Assembly (NCBI GenBank): GCA_004368235.1
Contig: JXTW01000003.1
Location: 76,806-140,805 of the forward strand
Origin: Helicobacter anseris
GTDB taxonomy: Bacteria > Campylobacterota > Campylobacteria > Campylobacterales > Helicobacteraceae
Reading direction: 5' to 3'
Length of the DNA: 64,000 bases
Shown here: piece after piece, positions 18,907-28,793 of the stretch
Layout of the letters: the number at the start of each line of letters is the position of its first letter
Position numbering within the stretch: the stretch's first letter is position 1
Translations under genes and position numbers: made by a program
Notes under the pieces: model-generated
The model's input: only the letters and a program-made list of their open reading frames with translations
Told to the model about the DNA's origin: nothing
Database searches by the model: none

Positions 18907-19239
18907 ATGAATATTTTTGAAAGAATTATAAAAGGGGAAGTGCCATCTAAAAAGGTATTAGAAAATGAGGAGTTTTTAGCTTTTCATGATATAAATCCTA
19001 AAGCACCTATTCATGTACTTGTGATCCCTAAGGTTTGCTATAAGGATTTTAATGAGATGCCATCAGATTTGCTTGGTAGAATGAGTATTTTCATTATAGA
19101 GGTAGCCTCTATTCTTGGAATCAAAGATAAGGGTTATCGTTTAATTACTAATGTTGGTATAGATGGTGGACAAGAGATCCCCCATTTTCATTATCATCTT
19201 TTAGGTGGTGGTAAATTAAGGTGGGATTCTTTGGCTTAA
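18907..19239 (+). CDS. HIT family nucleotide-binding hydrolase
   Basis: A 110-residue histidine-triad protein (Hint/PKCI branch). The motif PHFHYHLLGGG supplies the HxHxHxx triad, and the N-terminal FERIIKGEVPSKKV block is characteristic. Members hydrolyse adenosine phosphoramidates; the cellular role is generally unclear. AAGGAGCGG precedes the ATG. It overlaps the long reading frame of the next gene, but not its probable start at 19251. HIT next to a class V aminotransferase also occurs in H. pylori. Confidence 0.93.
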   Translation: MNIFERIIKGEVPSKKVLENEEFLAFHDINPKAPIHVLVIPKVCYKDFNEMPSDLLGRMSIFIIEVASILGIKDKGYRLITNVGIDGGQEIPHFHYHLLGGGKLRWDSLA

Positions 19240-19250
19240 TAGGGATTAAT

Positions 19251-20591
19251 TTGAGAAATTTTTCTGCTTATGCTTTGCGACCGTTACTAGATACTGGCTA
19301 TGAGGATAAAATAGAGTTTGTCTATGAGCAGATGGTGCTAAAAAAAGGTGCTCTTTATTTTGACTGGACAGCTTCTGGGCTTGCTAGTAGGATTATTGAG
19401 CAACGTATCAGTGATATTTTGCCATATTATGCTAACACACATTCCAAAAGCTCTAAGCATGCCTTACTTTTTGAAGATCTTTATAAAAACTCTAAGAAAT
19501 TTATTAAAAAAGCCCTAGGCTTAGGAGAAGAATTTGGCTTGATTGCTTGTGGCAGTGGAGCAAGTGGAGCTATTAAAAAATTTCAAGAGTTAATGGGTAT
19601 TTATATCCCACCAGCAACACGCACTCATATTTGCATTAAAAAAGAGCATTTACCACTCGTGGTTATAGGTGGTTTTGAGCATCATTCTAATGAGATTAGT
19701 TTTCGTGAAGGTTTATGCGAAGTGTGGAGGATTCCATTTTTGGATGATTTTGGTTTTGATTTAAATGCCCTGCAAGCTAAATTACAAGCCCAGAGTGCAG
19801 ATAGAAAAATTATTCTTTCATTAAATGTGCTTTCTAATGTTACAGGAAATATTGCTCCTTATAAGGAAATTATTAATATAGTGCGTCAATTTAATGGAAT
19901 TGTTGCATTGGATATGGCTACAAGTTTAGCACATTTTAAAATAGATTCTTCTTGGTTTGATGCCTGCTTTCTTTCTCCTCATAAACTACTTGGTGGGGTA
20001 GGCTCATGTGGTATTTTAGTGATTAAAAAGGCTTTGATAGATTCTAGTATGCCACCTAGTTTTGCTGGTGGGGGTGTTGTCAAATATGTAGATAGACATA
20101 CTCAAATTTATGATGATGATTTTGAAGTAAGAGAGGAGGCTGGTACACCACCTATTTTACAGCTTATTAAGGCTGCTCTAGCTATAGGTCTGCAAGAAGA
20201 GATTGGTCAAAAAATGATTATGCAAAAAAAAACTATTTTAATGAGAATTTTTATGCAATATTTAAATTTAATGCCCTATATTAAAGTATATGGACAAAAG
20301 GACCATATTGGATTGCTTAGCTTTAATATTCATGGAGTTTCACCTTTTGAAATGAGTTATTTTTTAAGCCAGAATTATCAAATCCAAACTCGTGCTGGCT
20401 GCTCTTGTGCTGGACCATATGGGCATGATTTGTTGGATCTTAGCGACAATGCTTATAGAGGGGAAAATAATCCTTATGGTTGGCTTAGGGTAAGTTTACA
20501 TTATACCCATAGTTTAAATGATCTTGAGAAGTTTTTTGAAGCATTAAGGGCTGGCATTCGTGTTTTTAACCCAAAATTGCTAGAATCTTGA
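19251..20591 (+). CDS. PLP-dependent class V aminotransferase (NifS-like)
   Basis: A 446-residue fold-type I PLP enzyme. The PLP lysine lies in FLSPHKLLGGVGS. A DMATSLAHF Asp contacts the pyridine nitrogen, and an RAGCSCAGPYG segment lies near the C-terminus where desulfurases carry their Cys loop. The family is related to cysteine desulfurases and isopenicillin-N epimerases. It is distinct from the dedicated NifS at 50919-52094, so the substrate is unknown. I take TTG at 19251 as the start, with AGGG 6 bases before it. A GTG at 19221 would extend it 10 residues into the HIT gene without a better ribosome-binding site. Confidence 0.85.
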   Translation: MRNFSAYALRPLLDTGYEDKIEFVYEQMVLKKGALYFDWTASGLASRIIEQRISDILPYYANTHSKSSKHALLFEDLYKNSKKFIKKALGLGEEFGLIACGSGASGAIKKFQELMGIYIPPATRTHICIKKEHLPLVVIGGFEHHSNEISFREGLCEVWRIPFLDDFGFDLNALQAKLQAQSADRKIILSLNVLSNVTGNIAPYKEIINIVRQFNGIVALDMATSLAHFKIDSSWFDACFLSPHKLLGGVGSCGILVIKKALIDSSMPPSFAGGGVVKYVDRHTQIYDDDFEVREEAGTPPILQLIKAALAIGLQEEIGQKMIMQKKTILMRIFMQYLNLMPYIKVYGQKDHIGLLSFNIHGVSPFEMSYFLSQNYQIQTRAGCSCAGPYGHDLLDLSDNAYRGENNPYGWLRVSLHYTHSLNDLEKFFEALRAGIRVFNPKLLES

Positions 20592-20609
20592 ATTTAAGGG
20601 AGTTGTTAG

Positions 20610-21572
20610 ATGCAAAAAGATTCTAGGATTTTTGTAGCAGGGCACAGGGGGCTTGTAGGATCTGCCATTGTGAGTGAATTAAAGGCTAAGGGATATGATA
20701 ATTTACTTTTAATGTCACATAACCAGCTAGATTTGAGTGATTATGTGGCATTAGAAAACTTTTTTAAAACCTATTCTCCAGAGTATGTATTTTTGGCTGC
20801 AGCTAAAGTTGGTGGGATTATGGCTAATAATATTTATAGGGCAGATTTTATCTATCAAAATTTAATGATTCAAAATCATGCCATCCATTTGTCTTATCAA
20901 TATGGAGTAAAAAAATTACTTTTTTTGGGATCAAGTTGTATTTATCCAAAAAATGCTAAACAACCAATTACTGAAGATGAACTACTAAAAGGTGTTCTTG
21001 AATATACAAATGAACCTTATGCAATTGCTAAAATTGCAGGCTTAAAGATGTGCGAATCGTATAATTTGCAGTACAATACTAACTTCTTAAGTGTGATGCC
21101 TACTAATCTTTATGGTGAAAATGATAACTTTGATTTACAAAATTCTCATGTTCTTCCTGCTTTGATAGCGAAATTTCATAAAGCCAAGAAAGAAGGGTTA
21201 GAATCCGTAGAGATTTGGGGTAGTGGGTGTCCTAGAAGAGAGTTTTTGCATTCTAGTGATATGGCTAAAGCTTGTATATATGTGATGGAAAATATTGATT
21301 TTGAACATATCAAAGGTGAGGGAGAAATAAGGAATACGCATATAAATATCGGTTATGGAAGTGATGTGAGCATTGCCGAGCTTGCAGAGATTGTATGTGA
21401 TATAGTGGGATATAAGGGGAAAATATATTTTGATACCACCAAGCCAGATGGCACATTTCAAAAATTAATGGATAGCTCTAAGATATTTTCTTTGGGTTGG
21501 AGACCAACCATTACGCTTAAAGATGGTATTAAACAAACTTATGAATGGTATATAACTAATGTCGCTCAATAA
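20610..21572 (+). CDS. fcl: GDP-L-fucose synthase (GDP-4-keto-6-deoxymannose epimerase/reductase)
   Basis: Extended SDR enzyme that makes GDP-L-fucose from GDP-4-keto-6-deoxy-D-mannose. The NADP motif GHRGLVGSA is at the N-terminus. The catalytic triad region has SSCIYP and YAIAK (YxxxK), and PTNLYGENDNFD is characteristic of Fcl/WcaG. It has 320 residues. It overlaps the start of the following ABC transporter by 14 bases, so the two are translationally coupled. The partner gmd is not in the window. The product would feed fucosylated surface glycans such as the O-antigen. Confidence 0.92.
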   Translation: MQKDSRIFVAGHRGLVGSAIVSELKAKGYDNLLLMSHNQLDLSDYVALENFFKTYSPEYVFLAAAKVGGIMANNIYRADFIYQNLMIQNHAIHLSYQYGVKKLLFLGSSCIYPKNAKQPITEDELLKGVLEYTNEPYAIAKIAGLKMCESYNLQYNTNFLSVMPTNLYGENDNFDLQNSHVLPALIAKFHKAKKEGLESVEIWGSGCPRREFLHSSDMAKACIYVMENIDFEHIKGEGEIRNTHINIGYGSDVSIAELAEIVCDIVGYKGKIYFDTTKPDGTFQKLMDSSKIFSLGWRPTITLKDGIKQTYEWYITNVAQ

Positions 21573-23301
21573 GAAAAAGAAACAGAATAAAAAAATAAAT
21601 ATTAGCTTTTTAGATAGTATAAGAATGATATTATCTCTTATTACACGTCGAGATAGAATTATTCTTGTTTTATTGTTGGGAGCTACTTTTTTTCTAACCT
21701 TTATTGAAACTTTTGGTGTGAGTGTGATTATGCCATTTGTTACTTTAGCTACTAATCCAGACTTGATTTTAGAAAATAGATTTGTCAATGTTGTGTATAG
21801 CTTTTTTGGATTTAATAGTCCAATTAATTTTATGCTTGTTTTTTGTATAGCATTAATTTGTTTTTATATTTTTCGTGCAGCTTATAATATTTTATATAAT
21901 TATGCTTTGAATCGTTTTGTATATCGCAAGTACCATTATTTTTCCTATCATATTTTTTGCAACACAATTAAATCTGATTATGAAGTGTTTGCACGCAAGA
22001 ATTTGGATGATATTAGAAAGGGAATCATTCAAGAGTCTTTGCAAGCTTCCCAGTTTTTATCTAGTTTTTTAAATATTTTTGCAGAAATTAGCGTGATGCT
22101 TATTTTGTATTTAATCTTGCTTTTTATTAGCTGGAAGATGACTTTGGTATTAACATTTTTATTGAGTATTAATGTATTGTTGATTGCTAAGGGTGTTGGT
22201 AAAGTTATGGGAAAGCAAGGGCAGGCTCGTCAGGAGAGTGAGCAAAAATTTTTTAAAATTATTTCTCAAAGTTTGAGTAATTTTAAGATTTTAAAACTTA
22301 GAGCTAAGGAAGAGGAGAATTTCAAGAGATTTGAAAAGGCATCTTTAGGTAGATCTAGGGCACAAACGATTTTCCATATTTTTTTAATTTTGCCTAGAAA
22401 TATCTTAGAGACAGTCGGCTTTTGTTTATTAGTGGCTTGTGTGGGCTATATTTTGTATGCTTATGGAGATGCTAAGGCAGTACTACCCATTGTGTCTATG
22501 TATGCTTTGGCGCTTTATCGTGTTTTACCATCAGTAAGTAAGATTCTGGATAATTATAATACCATGCTTTTTAATGCTAAAGCAGTACAGAGTATCTATA
22601 ATAATTTACAAGAAAGTATCATAATTGAGGGTAATAAAAAAATAGAGTTTAAAAGAAGTATCAAACTTATTAAACTGACATTTGGCTATCAAGATAAAAA
22701 AGAGATTTTTAAAGACTATAATTTGGAGATAAAAAAAGGGGAAAAGGTAGCTTTTATAGGTAAAAGTGGAGCCGGAAAATCAACCCTAGTGGATTTGATC
22801 ATTGGTATTTTGAGACCAAAAAAGGGAAAAATTTTAATTGATGATGTAGAGCTAGATTCTGAGAATATTCGGTCTTGGCGCTCTAAAATTGGCTATATAC
22901 CTCAAGATATTTATCTTTTTGATGGGAGTGTAGCAGAGAATATAGCTTTTGGAGAAAAGATAAATAAAAAACGTCTTACAGAAGTAACAAAAATGGCAAA
23001 TCTTTATGAGTTTTTACAAGAAAATGGTGGTTTTGATATGCAAGTGGGCGATGGTGGGGGAAATCTTAGTGGAGGACAAAAACAGAGAGTAGGTATTGCT
23101 AGAGCACTTTATCATGATCCAGATATTCTTGTTTTAGATGAGGCTACAAGTGCATTGGATGTAGAGACGGAAAGTAAAATTATGGATGAAATTTATCAGA
23201 TCGCAAAAGATAAAACCTTGCTTGTTATTGCTCATCGATTGAGTACGATTGAGCGTTGTAATAAAAAGATTGTGGTTAATATGAGAAGCCAAAAAAACTA
23301 A
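21559..23301 (+). CDS. ABC transporter, fused membrane and ATPase domains (PglK/Wzk-type flippase)
   Basis: 580 residues. An N-terminal six-helix membrane domain (about 35-330) is followed by an ATPase with Walker A FIGKSGAGKSTLVD, signature LSGGQKQRVGIARAL, Walker B ILVLDEATSAL and the H-loop IAHRLST. This half-transporter layout and the position next to fcl point to a lipid-linked oligosaccharide flippase like Campylobacter PglK or H. pylori Wzk. A lipid or drug exporter of the MsbA type remains possible. Start at 21559 inside fcl; no strong ribosome-binding site, so coupling is likely. It converges on terC. Confidence 0.85.
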   Translation: MSLNKKKKQNKKINISFLDSIRMILSLITRRDRIILVLLLGATFFLTFIETFGVSVIMPFVTLATNPDLILENRFVNVVYSFFGFNSPINFMLVFCIALICFYIFRAAYNILYNYALNRFVYRKYHYFSYHIFCNTIKSDYEVFARKNLDDIRKGIIQESLQASQFLSSFLNIFAEISVMLILYLILLFISWKMTLVLTFLLSINVLLIAKGVGKVMGKQGQARQESEQKFFKIISQSLSNFKILKLRAKEEENFKRFEKASLGRSRAQTIFHIFLILPRNILETVGFCLLVACVGYILYAYGDAKAVLPIVSMYALALYRVLPSVSKILDNYNTMLFNAKAVQSIYNNLQESIIIEGNKKIEFKRSIKLIKLTFGYQDKKEIFKDYNLEIKKGEKVAFIGKSGAGKSTLVDLIIGILRPKKGKILIDDVELDSENIRSWRSKIGYIPQDIYLFDGSVAENIAFGEKINKKRLTEVTKMANLYEFLQENGGFDMQVGDGGGNLSGGQKQRVGIARALYHDPDILVLDEATSALDVETESKIMDEIYQIAKDKTLLVIAHRLSTIERCNKKIVVNMRSQKN

Positions 23302-23319
23302 TCAAATTGAGAAAAATGA

Positions 23320-24039
23320 TTATTTTTGTTTAAATAATCGTATGCCTTCAACAATAAGACTAAAAATAAGTGTAATATAAACATAGGACTTTGATATGTG
23401 ATAGTGAAGAGAATCGCATATTAAAACTATGCCGATTAAAATCAAAAAACATAATGCTAGAAGCTTGATGCTAGGGTGGTTATGGATAAATCTAGCGATA
23501 TATCCAGATACAAAGAGCATCATACCAACTGTGATGATAATAGCTATAGTAGCTAGAAATAACATAGAATGATGAGAAACAGCTAAGCTTTCTAGCATAC
23601 CTACAGCTGTAATAATGGAATCTAGAGAAAAGACAATATCTAGAATAGCTATTTCAAAAAGTACAAATATAAGATTTGCCTGTTTGTCGGATTTTGAAGT
23701 ATTTTTGATTTGGGTATCAAACTTTAGATCCTTGAGCTCGATAAGCCCTTTGTAGCACAAAAATATTCCACCACAAAGTAAAAAAATATCTTTACCTGAT
23801 AGATAGAATAGGATTGGTTTTGTTAATGTGATTAACCAAGCAATAGTAAAAAGCAAACCAATGCGTGTAAACATAGCTAAAAGGAGTCCTAAAATTCTTG
23901 CGATCTCTTGTTGATGTTTAGGTAGTTTAGCCGTGGCAATAGAGATGAAAATAAGATTATCTATTCCAAGTATAACTTCCAATAGAATTAATGTTAAAAG
24001 AGCAATCCAGCTTTCTGGATTTGCCAACCATTCAAACAT
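23320..24039 (-). CDS. TerC family integral membrane protein
   Basis: 239 residues with about seven transmembrane segments. It shows the TerC signatures LLEVILGIDNLIFI and AILDIVFSLDSIITAVGM, whose acidic residues are thought to bind metal. Some family members export manganese; the substrate here is not shown. It is the last gene of the gapA-pgi-pgk-corA-terC run and lies 10 bases after corA. No yybP-ykoY riboswitch is visible, as the gene is internal to an operon. Confidence 0.9.
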   Translation of the reverse strand: MFEWLANPESWIALLTLILLEVILGIDNLIFISIATAKLPKHQQEIARILGLLLAMFTRIGLLFTIAWLITLTKPILFYLSGKDIFLLCGGIFLCYKGLIELKDLKFDTQIKNTSKSDKQANLIFVLFEIAILDIVFSLDSIITAVGMLESLAVSHHSMLFLATIAIIITVGMMLFVSGYIARFIHNHPSIKLLALCFLILIGIVLICDSLHYHISKSYVYITLIFSLIVEGIRLFKQK

Positions 24040-24049
24040 TATAGAATCC

Positions 24050-25009
24050 TTATAGCCACTTTTTCTTTTTAAAGTAAATCACAGGTAAGATTGTAGAAAT
24101 AACCATAATACCAATAGCAATTGGATAACCAAGATCCCAATTAAGTTCAGGCATATTTTTAAAGTTCATTCCATAAATTGTGCCAATGAGTGTCGGGGGC
24201 ATCATAGCCATTGTAGCAACAGTAAAGAGCTTGATAATTTTATTTTGCTCAATATTGATTTGATTAGTAAAAAGACTTTGGACATTATCAAGAATATTCA
24301 TATTAACAGCTGTAAACTCGACTAGAGAATTGAGGTCTTTTAAAACAATATTGATATCTTTTTTGATAGTAGAGCTAATTTTATCGCTTTTTAAAAGCGC
24401 AGTAATAGCTCTACGTTTATCAAATAGAGAATCACGCACACTCATATTGATCTCTTGCAGATTTGATAGTCTTTGAAGGATATTATTATAGTCAGCTTGA
24501 TCTTTATCAAATACTTCTTTGCGTAAGATTCTAGTTTCTTGTCCTACATTTTCTAGCATATCAGCATCTTTTTCTACACGCACTTCATAAATTTTGCTAA
24601 AAATATCCGCACCATTCTCAAAGTTTTTGGGATTGGCTAAGACTCGTTGTTGGATCTCATCAAATACTTTAAAGTCTCCATAACGGATTGTAAATAAGAT
24701 TTTATTGTGTAATAAAAAGGTTACGGTTTCATTTTTTAGCTCTAGTTGCGCAGTGCGCATAAGAAAATAACTATTAATTGTAATACTTGAATTGTCTTCC
24801 CAATAGCGAGCACTCTGTTCAATCTCTTCTCTTTCTTCTTTGGTAGGAATATCTAGTTTAAAGGTTTTAGAAATATAGGCTACTTCATCAGTAGTGGGAT
24901 GGAGTAGATCAATCCATAAAATCTGTGCGTGATCTAGATTAATTTGTGTGCTATTACTAAAATTTTCTCGTACTACAAAAGTATTTTTTTTGATAAATAT
25001 ATTCATCAT
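24050..25009 (-). CDS. corA: Magnesium/cobalt transporter CorA
   Basis: 319 residues with a large cytoplasmic N-terminal domain including a long helix. Two C-terminal transmembrane helices follow, the first ending in the selectivity motif YGMNF before the MPEL loop. A basic tail KKKKWL ends the protein. It overlaps the pgk stop by 4 bases (ATGA), so translation is coupled. It would supply Mg2+, needed among other things by the kinases of the same operon. Confidence 0.95.
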   Translation of the reverse strand: MMNIFIKKNTFVVRENFSNSTQINLDHAQILWIDLLHPTTDEVAYISKTFKLDIPTKEEREEIEQSARYWEDNSSITINSYFLMRTAQLELKNETVTFLLHNKILFTIRYGDFKVFDEIQQRVLANPKNFENGADIFSKIYEVRVEKDADMLENVGQETRILRKEVFDKDQADYNNILQRLSNLQEINMSVRDSLFDKRRAITALLKSDKISSTIKKDINIVLKDLNSLVEFTAVNMNILDNVQSLFTNQINIEQNKIIKLFTVATMAMMPPTLIGTIYGMNFKNMPELNWDLGYPIAIGIMVISTILPVIYFKKKKWL

Positions 25010-26208
25010 TCTTTTTTATCCAATACTTCAAATGCAGGTAGAATCTTGCCTTCTAAGAGTTCTAGAGAAGCTCCACCACCAGTAGAGATAAAGCTCATAT
25101 TATCGCGTTCACCAGCCTTATCTACAGCATCAGCAGTATCTCCTCCTCCAATCAAAGAAAAGGCATAAGTATCAGATATAGCATGAGCTATAGAAAATGT
25201 GCCGCGAGAAAATTGAGGTTCTTCATAGATCCCAAGAGGACCATTCCAAATGATTGTATTGCTATCTCGGATAACTTGATTAAAAAGTCTAGTACTTGCA
25301 GGACCAATATCAACAGCCATATAGCCTTCTGGAACATCTTGAGCAGGAATTGTTTTAATATGACGATTAGAATCAAGAGAGGTGGTAGCTATAACATCCA
25401 CTGGTAGATAGATTTTTGTACCTTTCTCTTTAGCAAGATTTAAGATTTTTTTAGCATCCTCAATTAGGGCATCTTCAATTAGGGATTTTTGCATATTATA
25501 GCCTAAGGCTTTTAAGAAAGTATTGCTCATCGCTCCACCAATAATGACTTTATCCACGACCTGAAGGATATTATAAAGCAGAGCTAGCTTAGAGCTTACT
25601 TTGCTTCCACCGATGATAAGCAGCATCGGCTTAATAGGGTTATTTAGCGCTTTTGCAAATGAATCAATCTCTTTTTTAAGTAAAATTCCAGCTACCTTTT
25701 GCTGTGTGAATTTAGCAATGCCATATGTGCTAGCATGTGCGCGGTGGCTTGTGCCAAAAGCATCATTTACATAGATATCACATAGTGTAGCTAGATTCTG
25801 GCTAAAGGTATCACTATTTTTTTCTTCCCCTTCATAGAAGCGAATATTTTCTAAAAGGATGATAGCGCCTTTATTTTTTTGCAAATCACGAGCACGCTCA
25901 ATTGATTCTGCAAATAAAACACTGCGACCTAAAAGTCTTTCAAGACGTTTTAATATATGTTGAAGAGAAAACTTAGAATCTCTACCCTTTGGTCTACCAA
26001 GATGGCTAATCAATGTGATACATGCAGCATTAGAATCTATACAATGATTAATAGTTGGGAGTGCTTCTCTAATTCTTGTGTCATCAGAAATATTAAAATC
26101 TTTGTCCATCGGGACATTAAAATCAACACGGATAAGAACTCTAGCATTACTAAGATCAATATCTTTAATACTCTTAGTTTGTTGCATAAAATGGATACCA
26201 GCTAGCAT
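25006..26208 (-). CDS. pgk: Phosphoglycerate kinase
   Basis: Transfers phosphate between 1,3-bisphosphoglycerate and ADP. Signatures include [37 protein letters not shown] and the C-terminal GGGDTADAV nucleotide loop. AAGGAGTAATC before position 26208 fixes that ATG, so the protein starts [10 protein letters not shown], with a short extension before the conserved core. It has 400 residues. It lies between pgi and corA in a five-gene run. Confidence 0.97.
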   Translation of the reverse strand: MLAGIHFMQQTKSIKDIDLSNARVLIRVDFNVPMDKDFNISDDTRIREALPTINHCIDSNAACITLISHLGRPKGRDSKFSLQHILKRLERLLGRSVLFAESIERARDLQKNKGAIILLENIRFYEGEEKNSDTFSQNLATLCDIYVNDAFGTSHRAHASTYGIAKFTQQKVAGILLKKEIDSFAKALNNPIKPMLLIIGGSKVSSKLALLYNILQVVDKVIIGGAMSNTFLKALGYNMQKSLIEDALIEDAKKILNLAKEKGTKIYLPVDVIATTSLDSNRHIKTIPAQDVPEGYMAVDIGPASTRLFNQVIRDSNTIIWNGPLGIYEEPQFSRGTFSIAHAISDTYAFSLIGGGDTADAVDKAGERDNMSFISTGGGASLELLEGKILPAFEVLDKKE

Positions 26209-26227
26209 GATTACTCCTTATAAAGAT

Positions 26228-27487
26228 TTAAAACATTTCTTTAAGTCGAATTTTACCAAACTCTACGCCTGGTTGATTATAGGTATTGATATTTAAAATC
26301 GCACCCACTACAGAGGTGAGTAATTCAAAATAGATAATAAGTCTACCAACACTTTGTTCACAGAGTTCAGAAATCTCAATGTGATCAGTAGGTATGCCTT
26401 CATTTTGAATAGTCTGCATAGTAGCTAATTGCTGCATCCCTAGTAGTTTAGCAAAAGATGTATTGTTTACAAAATTAGTGCTTTCTAAATGAGGCAAGGA
26501 TATTTTAGGGATTTTGGGTTTGGTATATTTTGCTTGATTGAGACTTAAAAAAGTGATGGTTTTATCCATGATGCCTTGTGTAATAAGTTGTAAAAATGAA
26601 TGTTGGTCAATGCTGCCAATAAGTCCGATTGGCGTTAGACTGACTTTTTTACCATAAGCATCAATTTTTCCTAAAGATTCCCCCCAAAGCTGGACATACC
26701 ATGCATTAAAATGTTTAAAAACATTAGAATAAGAAAATAGGATATTAATAGGATAGCGTTCTTTATTTTTAGCAAAAAAGATAGCCTTGCTTAAGAGATG
26801 GTCTTGTTCTCTTGCTAAAAAAGAATTTTGGAAATAACGCGCAGAATCTAAGAGTTCTTGTGTATTGTAACCAAGTAGGCATAAAGGTAGGATACCAACA
26901 GTACTTAATACCGAAAATCTACCTCCAACATTTTTATCAATCCCAAAACACTCAAAATTTGATTCTTTAGCAAAATGCCATAATGGAGAATAATAGTCTG
27001 TAATAAAAATAAGGTGTTTTTTGTGATCAAAAAGGCGGTATTTATGGATAACAAATTTTAGGAGAGATGAGGTTTCAATTGTAGTGCCAGATTTAGAAAT
27101 AGTGATAAAAAGCGTATGTTTTAAAGAGATTTTATTTAGAGTTTCTTGAATGGCAATAGGATCGGTATGTTCTAAATATTTTAGTTTAATATTTTTGCGA
27201 CTAGGAAGGTGTTTAAGCATAGAATCAATTGCCTTTAGTCCAAGCGAGCTACCACCAATACCTATAATCACAATAGTTTGAATTTGACTTAGAAAGTTTA
27301 TATTCTCTTGCATATAGGCTTTAGAATCAAGAAGAGCTTGTTGATTATAAACTAGATCATAATACCCCGTTTTTTTCTGTGCAATTTCTTGTGTAATAAG
27401 CTCAAAGGCTTTGTTTAGCGCCGCACTACTAGGATTTGCTAATTGATTATCTAAAAAGTTGGTATTAAAGTGCGAAAATTTAAGCAT
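26228..27487 (-). CDS. pgi: Glucose-6-phosphate isomerase, compact form
   Basis: Interconverts glucose-6-phosphate and fructose-6-phosphate. The sugar-isomerase motifs IGIGGSSLGLKAIDSML, TISKSGTTIETSS and GGRFSVLSTVG are intact, as is a C-terminal LLTSVVGAILNINTYNQPGVE block with the catalytic Gln/Glu region. At 419 residues it is much shorter than the ~545-residue E. coli type and resembles the compact enzyme of Campylobacter. It sits 10 bases after gapA. In H. pylori pgi is elsewhere, to my recollection, while pgk and corA remain near gapA. Confidence 0.95.
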   Translation of the reverse strand: MLKFSHFNTNFLDNQLANPSSAALNKAFELITQEIAQKKTGYYDLVYNQQALLDSKAYMQENINFLSQIQTIVIIGIGGSSLGLKAIDSMLKHLPSRKNIKLKYLEHTDPIAIQETLNKISLKHTLFITISKSGTTIETSSLLKFVIHKYRLFDHKKHLIFITDYYSPLWHFAKESNFECFGIDKNVGGRFSVLSTVGILPLCLLGYNTQELLDSARYFQNSFLAREQDHLLSKAIFFAKNKERYPINILFSYSNVFKHFNAWYVQLWGESLGKIDAYGKKVSLTPIGLIGSIDQHSFLQLITQGIMDKTITFLSLNQAKYTKPKIPKISLPHLESTNFVNNTSFAKLLGMQQLATMQTIQNEGIPTDHIEISELCEQSVGRLIIYFELLTSVVGAILNINTYNQPGVEFGKIRLKEMF

Positions 27488-27497
27488 TGACTTTCTT

Positions 27498-28493
27498 TTA
27501 GTGATTTAGAGCATAGGCACACATATCTACTAATCGATATGAATATCCCATTTCATTGTCATACCAAGCTAGGATTTTGATGCTATCTTCTATAACTATA
27601 GTTTTATCAGGGACAATAATGGCACTATAGCTAGAACCAATAAAATCGCTAGAGACACATTTTTCTTCATCGACCTTGATAATACCTTGGGGCATATTTT
27701 GATTACCTAATTCCGCTTGTCTAAAGATATTATTGATACTTTCAGCATCAGTTTTTTGGCTAAGTGTAGCGCTTAGATCTATGATGCTTACATCTGGAGT
27801 GGGCACTCTTATAGCAAAGCCATTAAGCCTGCCAGATAGCTCTGGCATCACAAGACCAATAGCTTTTGCAGCACCAGTGGAAGTGGGAATCATATTGAGT
27901 GCAGCAGCACGAGCTCTTCTTATATCTTTATGCTTGACATCTAGTAGATTTTGGTCATTTGTGTAGCTATGAATAGTGGTCATAAGTCCATGTTTGATGC
28001 CAAAATTTTTATGTAATATTTTGATAACAGGTGCAAGACAATTTGTTGTACAAGAGGCATTAGAAATGATTGATTGCCCTGCATATTCTGTATGATTTAC
28101 CCCATATACAAAGGTCGGAGTATGATCAGCAGGGGCAGAAATAATAACTTTTTTTACATTTCCTTTAAGATGAGGTTTTGATTTATCAAATGAGTTGAAT
28201 TTACCGGTACACTCAATAACTGCTTCTGCTCCATATGTGCTAAAATCTAGCATCTCAATATCACGATTGCTAGTGATTTTGATGTTTTTGCTATTTCCAA
28301 TTTGTAAAGTGGTATCATCAATTTTTTGGACATCAAAAAAACGATGAACAGAATCATATTTGATAAGATGTAAAAGTGTATTAATATCTGTAGTTGTGTT
28401 AATAGCAACAATTTCTAGATCATTTCTTTGGGCAACAATTCTTATAACACATAGACCAATTCTACCGGTTCCATTAATAGCAATCTTTCTCAT
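27498..28493 (-). CDS. gapA: Glyceraldehyde-3-phosphate dehydrogenase
   Basis: 331 residues. NAD-binding N-terminus [10 protein letters not shown] and active-site Cys in [12 protein letters not shown] are present. [22 protein letters not shown] and [11 protein letters not shown] complete the signature set. It is the first gene of the gapA-pgi-pgk-corA-terC operon. A TATAAT at 28614-28619 on the minus strand is the likely -10, giving a leader of about 110 bases. Confidence 0.97.
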   Translation of the reverse strand: MRKIAINGTGRIGLCVIRIVAQRNDLEIVAINTTTDINTLLHLIKYDSVHRFFDVQKIDDTTLQIGNSKNIKITSNRDIEMLDFSTYGAEAVIECTGKFNSFDKSKPHLKGNVKKVIISAPADHTPTFVYGVNHTEYAGQSIISNASCTTNCLAPVIKILHKNFGIKHGLMTTIHSYTNDQNLLDVKHKDIRRARAAALNMIPTSTGAAKAIGLVMPELSGRLNGFAIRVPTPDVSIIDLSATLSQKTDAESINNIFRQAELGNQNMPQGIIKVDEEKCVSSDFIGSSYSAIIVPDKTIVIEDSIKILAWYDNEMGYSYRLVDMCAYALNH

Positions 28494-28613
28494 TATTACA
28501 GGCTCCTAGGTTTATATTTTTGATACACTTATTTATAATCTTAATTTTCGCATTTAATGATATTTTTAAAACTTAATGTACTAGTCAATTTTGACTTAAA
28601 TTTGTGAAATGCT

Positions 28614-28619
28614 ATTATA
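28614..28619 (-). promoter_or_regulatory. -10 box for the gapA operon
   Basis: A perfect TATAAT on the minus strand, 121 bases upstream of the gapA start, in the 300-bp divergent gapA/hup gap. The plus strand of the same stretch (TGCTATTATAGAAT) could serve hup. The two promoters may therefore overlap. Confidence 0.4.
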
Positions 28620-28747
28620 GAATTATTTCTTAATATTTTAAAGTTTTATTATGATTATAGATATACTAGTTATAGAAACTTGATGAAATGGGAGCATACC
28701 CTGTGCTTTTTCTTGCTTTTTAGAAAAAAAATCTGTAGAATATTGAG

Positions 28748-28762
28748 TTTCTGAAACAGAAA
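28748..28762 (+). promoter_or_regulatory. Inverted repeat in the hup leader
   Basis: TTTCTG-AAA-CAGAAA is a perfect 6-bp inverted repeat 32 bases before the hup start codon. It may be a small hairpin in the leader RNA or a DNA operator. Nothing else is recognisable in the rest of the 300-bp gapA/hup gap apart from the promoter candidates and the palindrome at 28778-28790. Confidence 0.4.
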
Positions 28763-28777
28763 ACAGATTAAAACCGG

Positions 28778-28790
28778 AAGGAGTCTCCTT
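28778..28790 (+). promoter_or_regulatory. Palindromic ribosome-binding site of hup
   Basis: AAGGAG-T-CTCCTT is a perfect palindrome whose left arm is a full-strength Shine-Dalgarno sequence. Its right arm is the exact complement, placed 3 bases before the hup ATG. In RNA, AAGG could pair with CCTT over a 5-base loop and hide the site, or two transcripts could pair at it. Confidence 0.5.
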
Positions 28791-28793
28791 AAA

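Noticed and set aside
28670..28715. GAGCA-TACCCTG-TGCTT followed by T-rich sequence as a terminator or small RNA
   Set aside because: The stem is only 4-5 bp, there is no upstream plus-strand gene to terminate, and no promoter clearly fits a small RNA. It was not strong enough to annotate.
28736..28743. Run of A before hup as a phase-variable tract
   Set aside because: It is only 7-8 A, outside a coding frame, in a genome where such runs are common.
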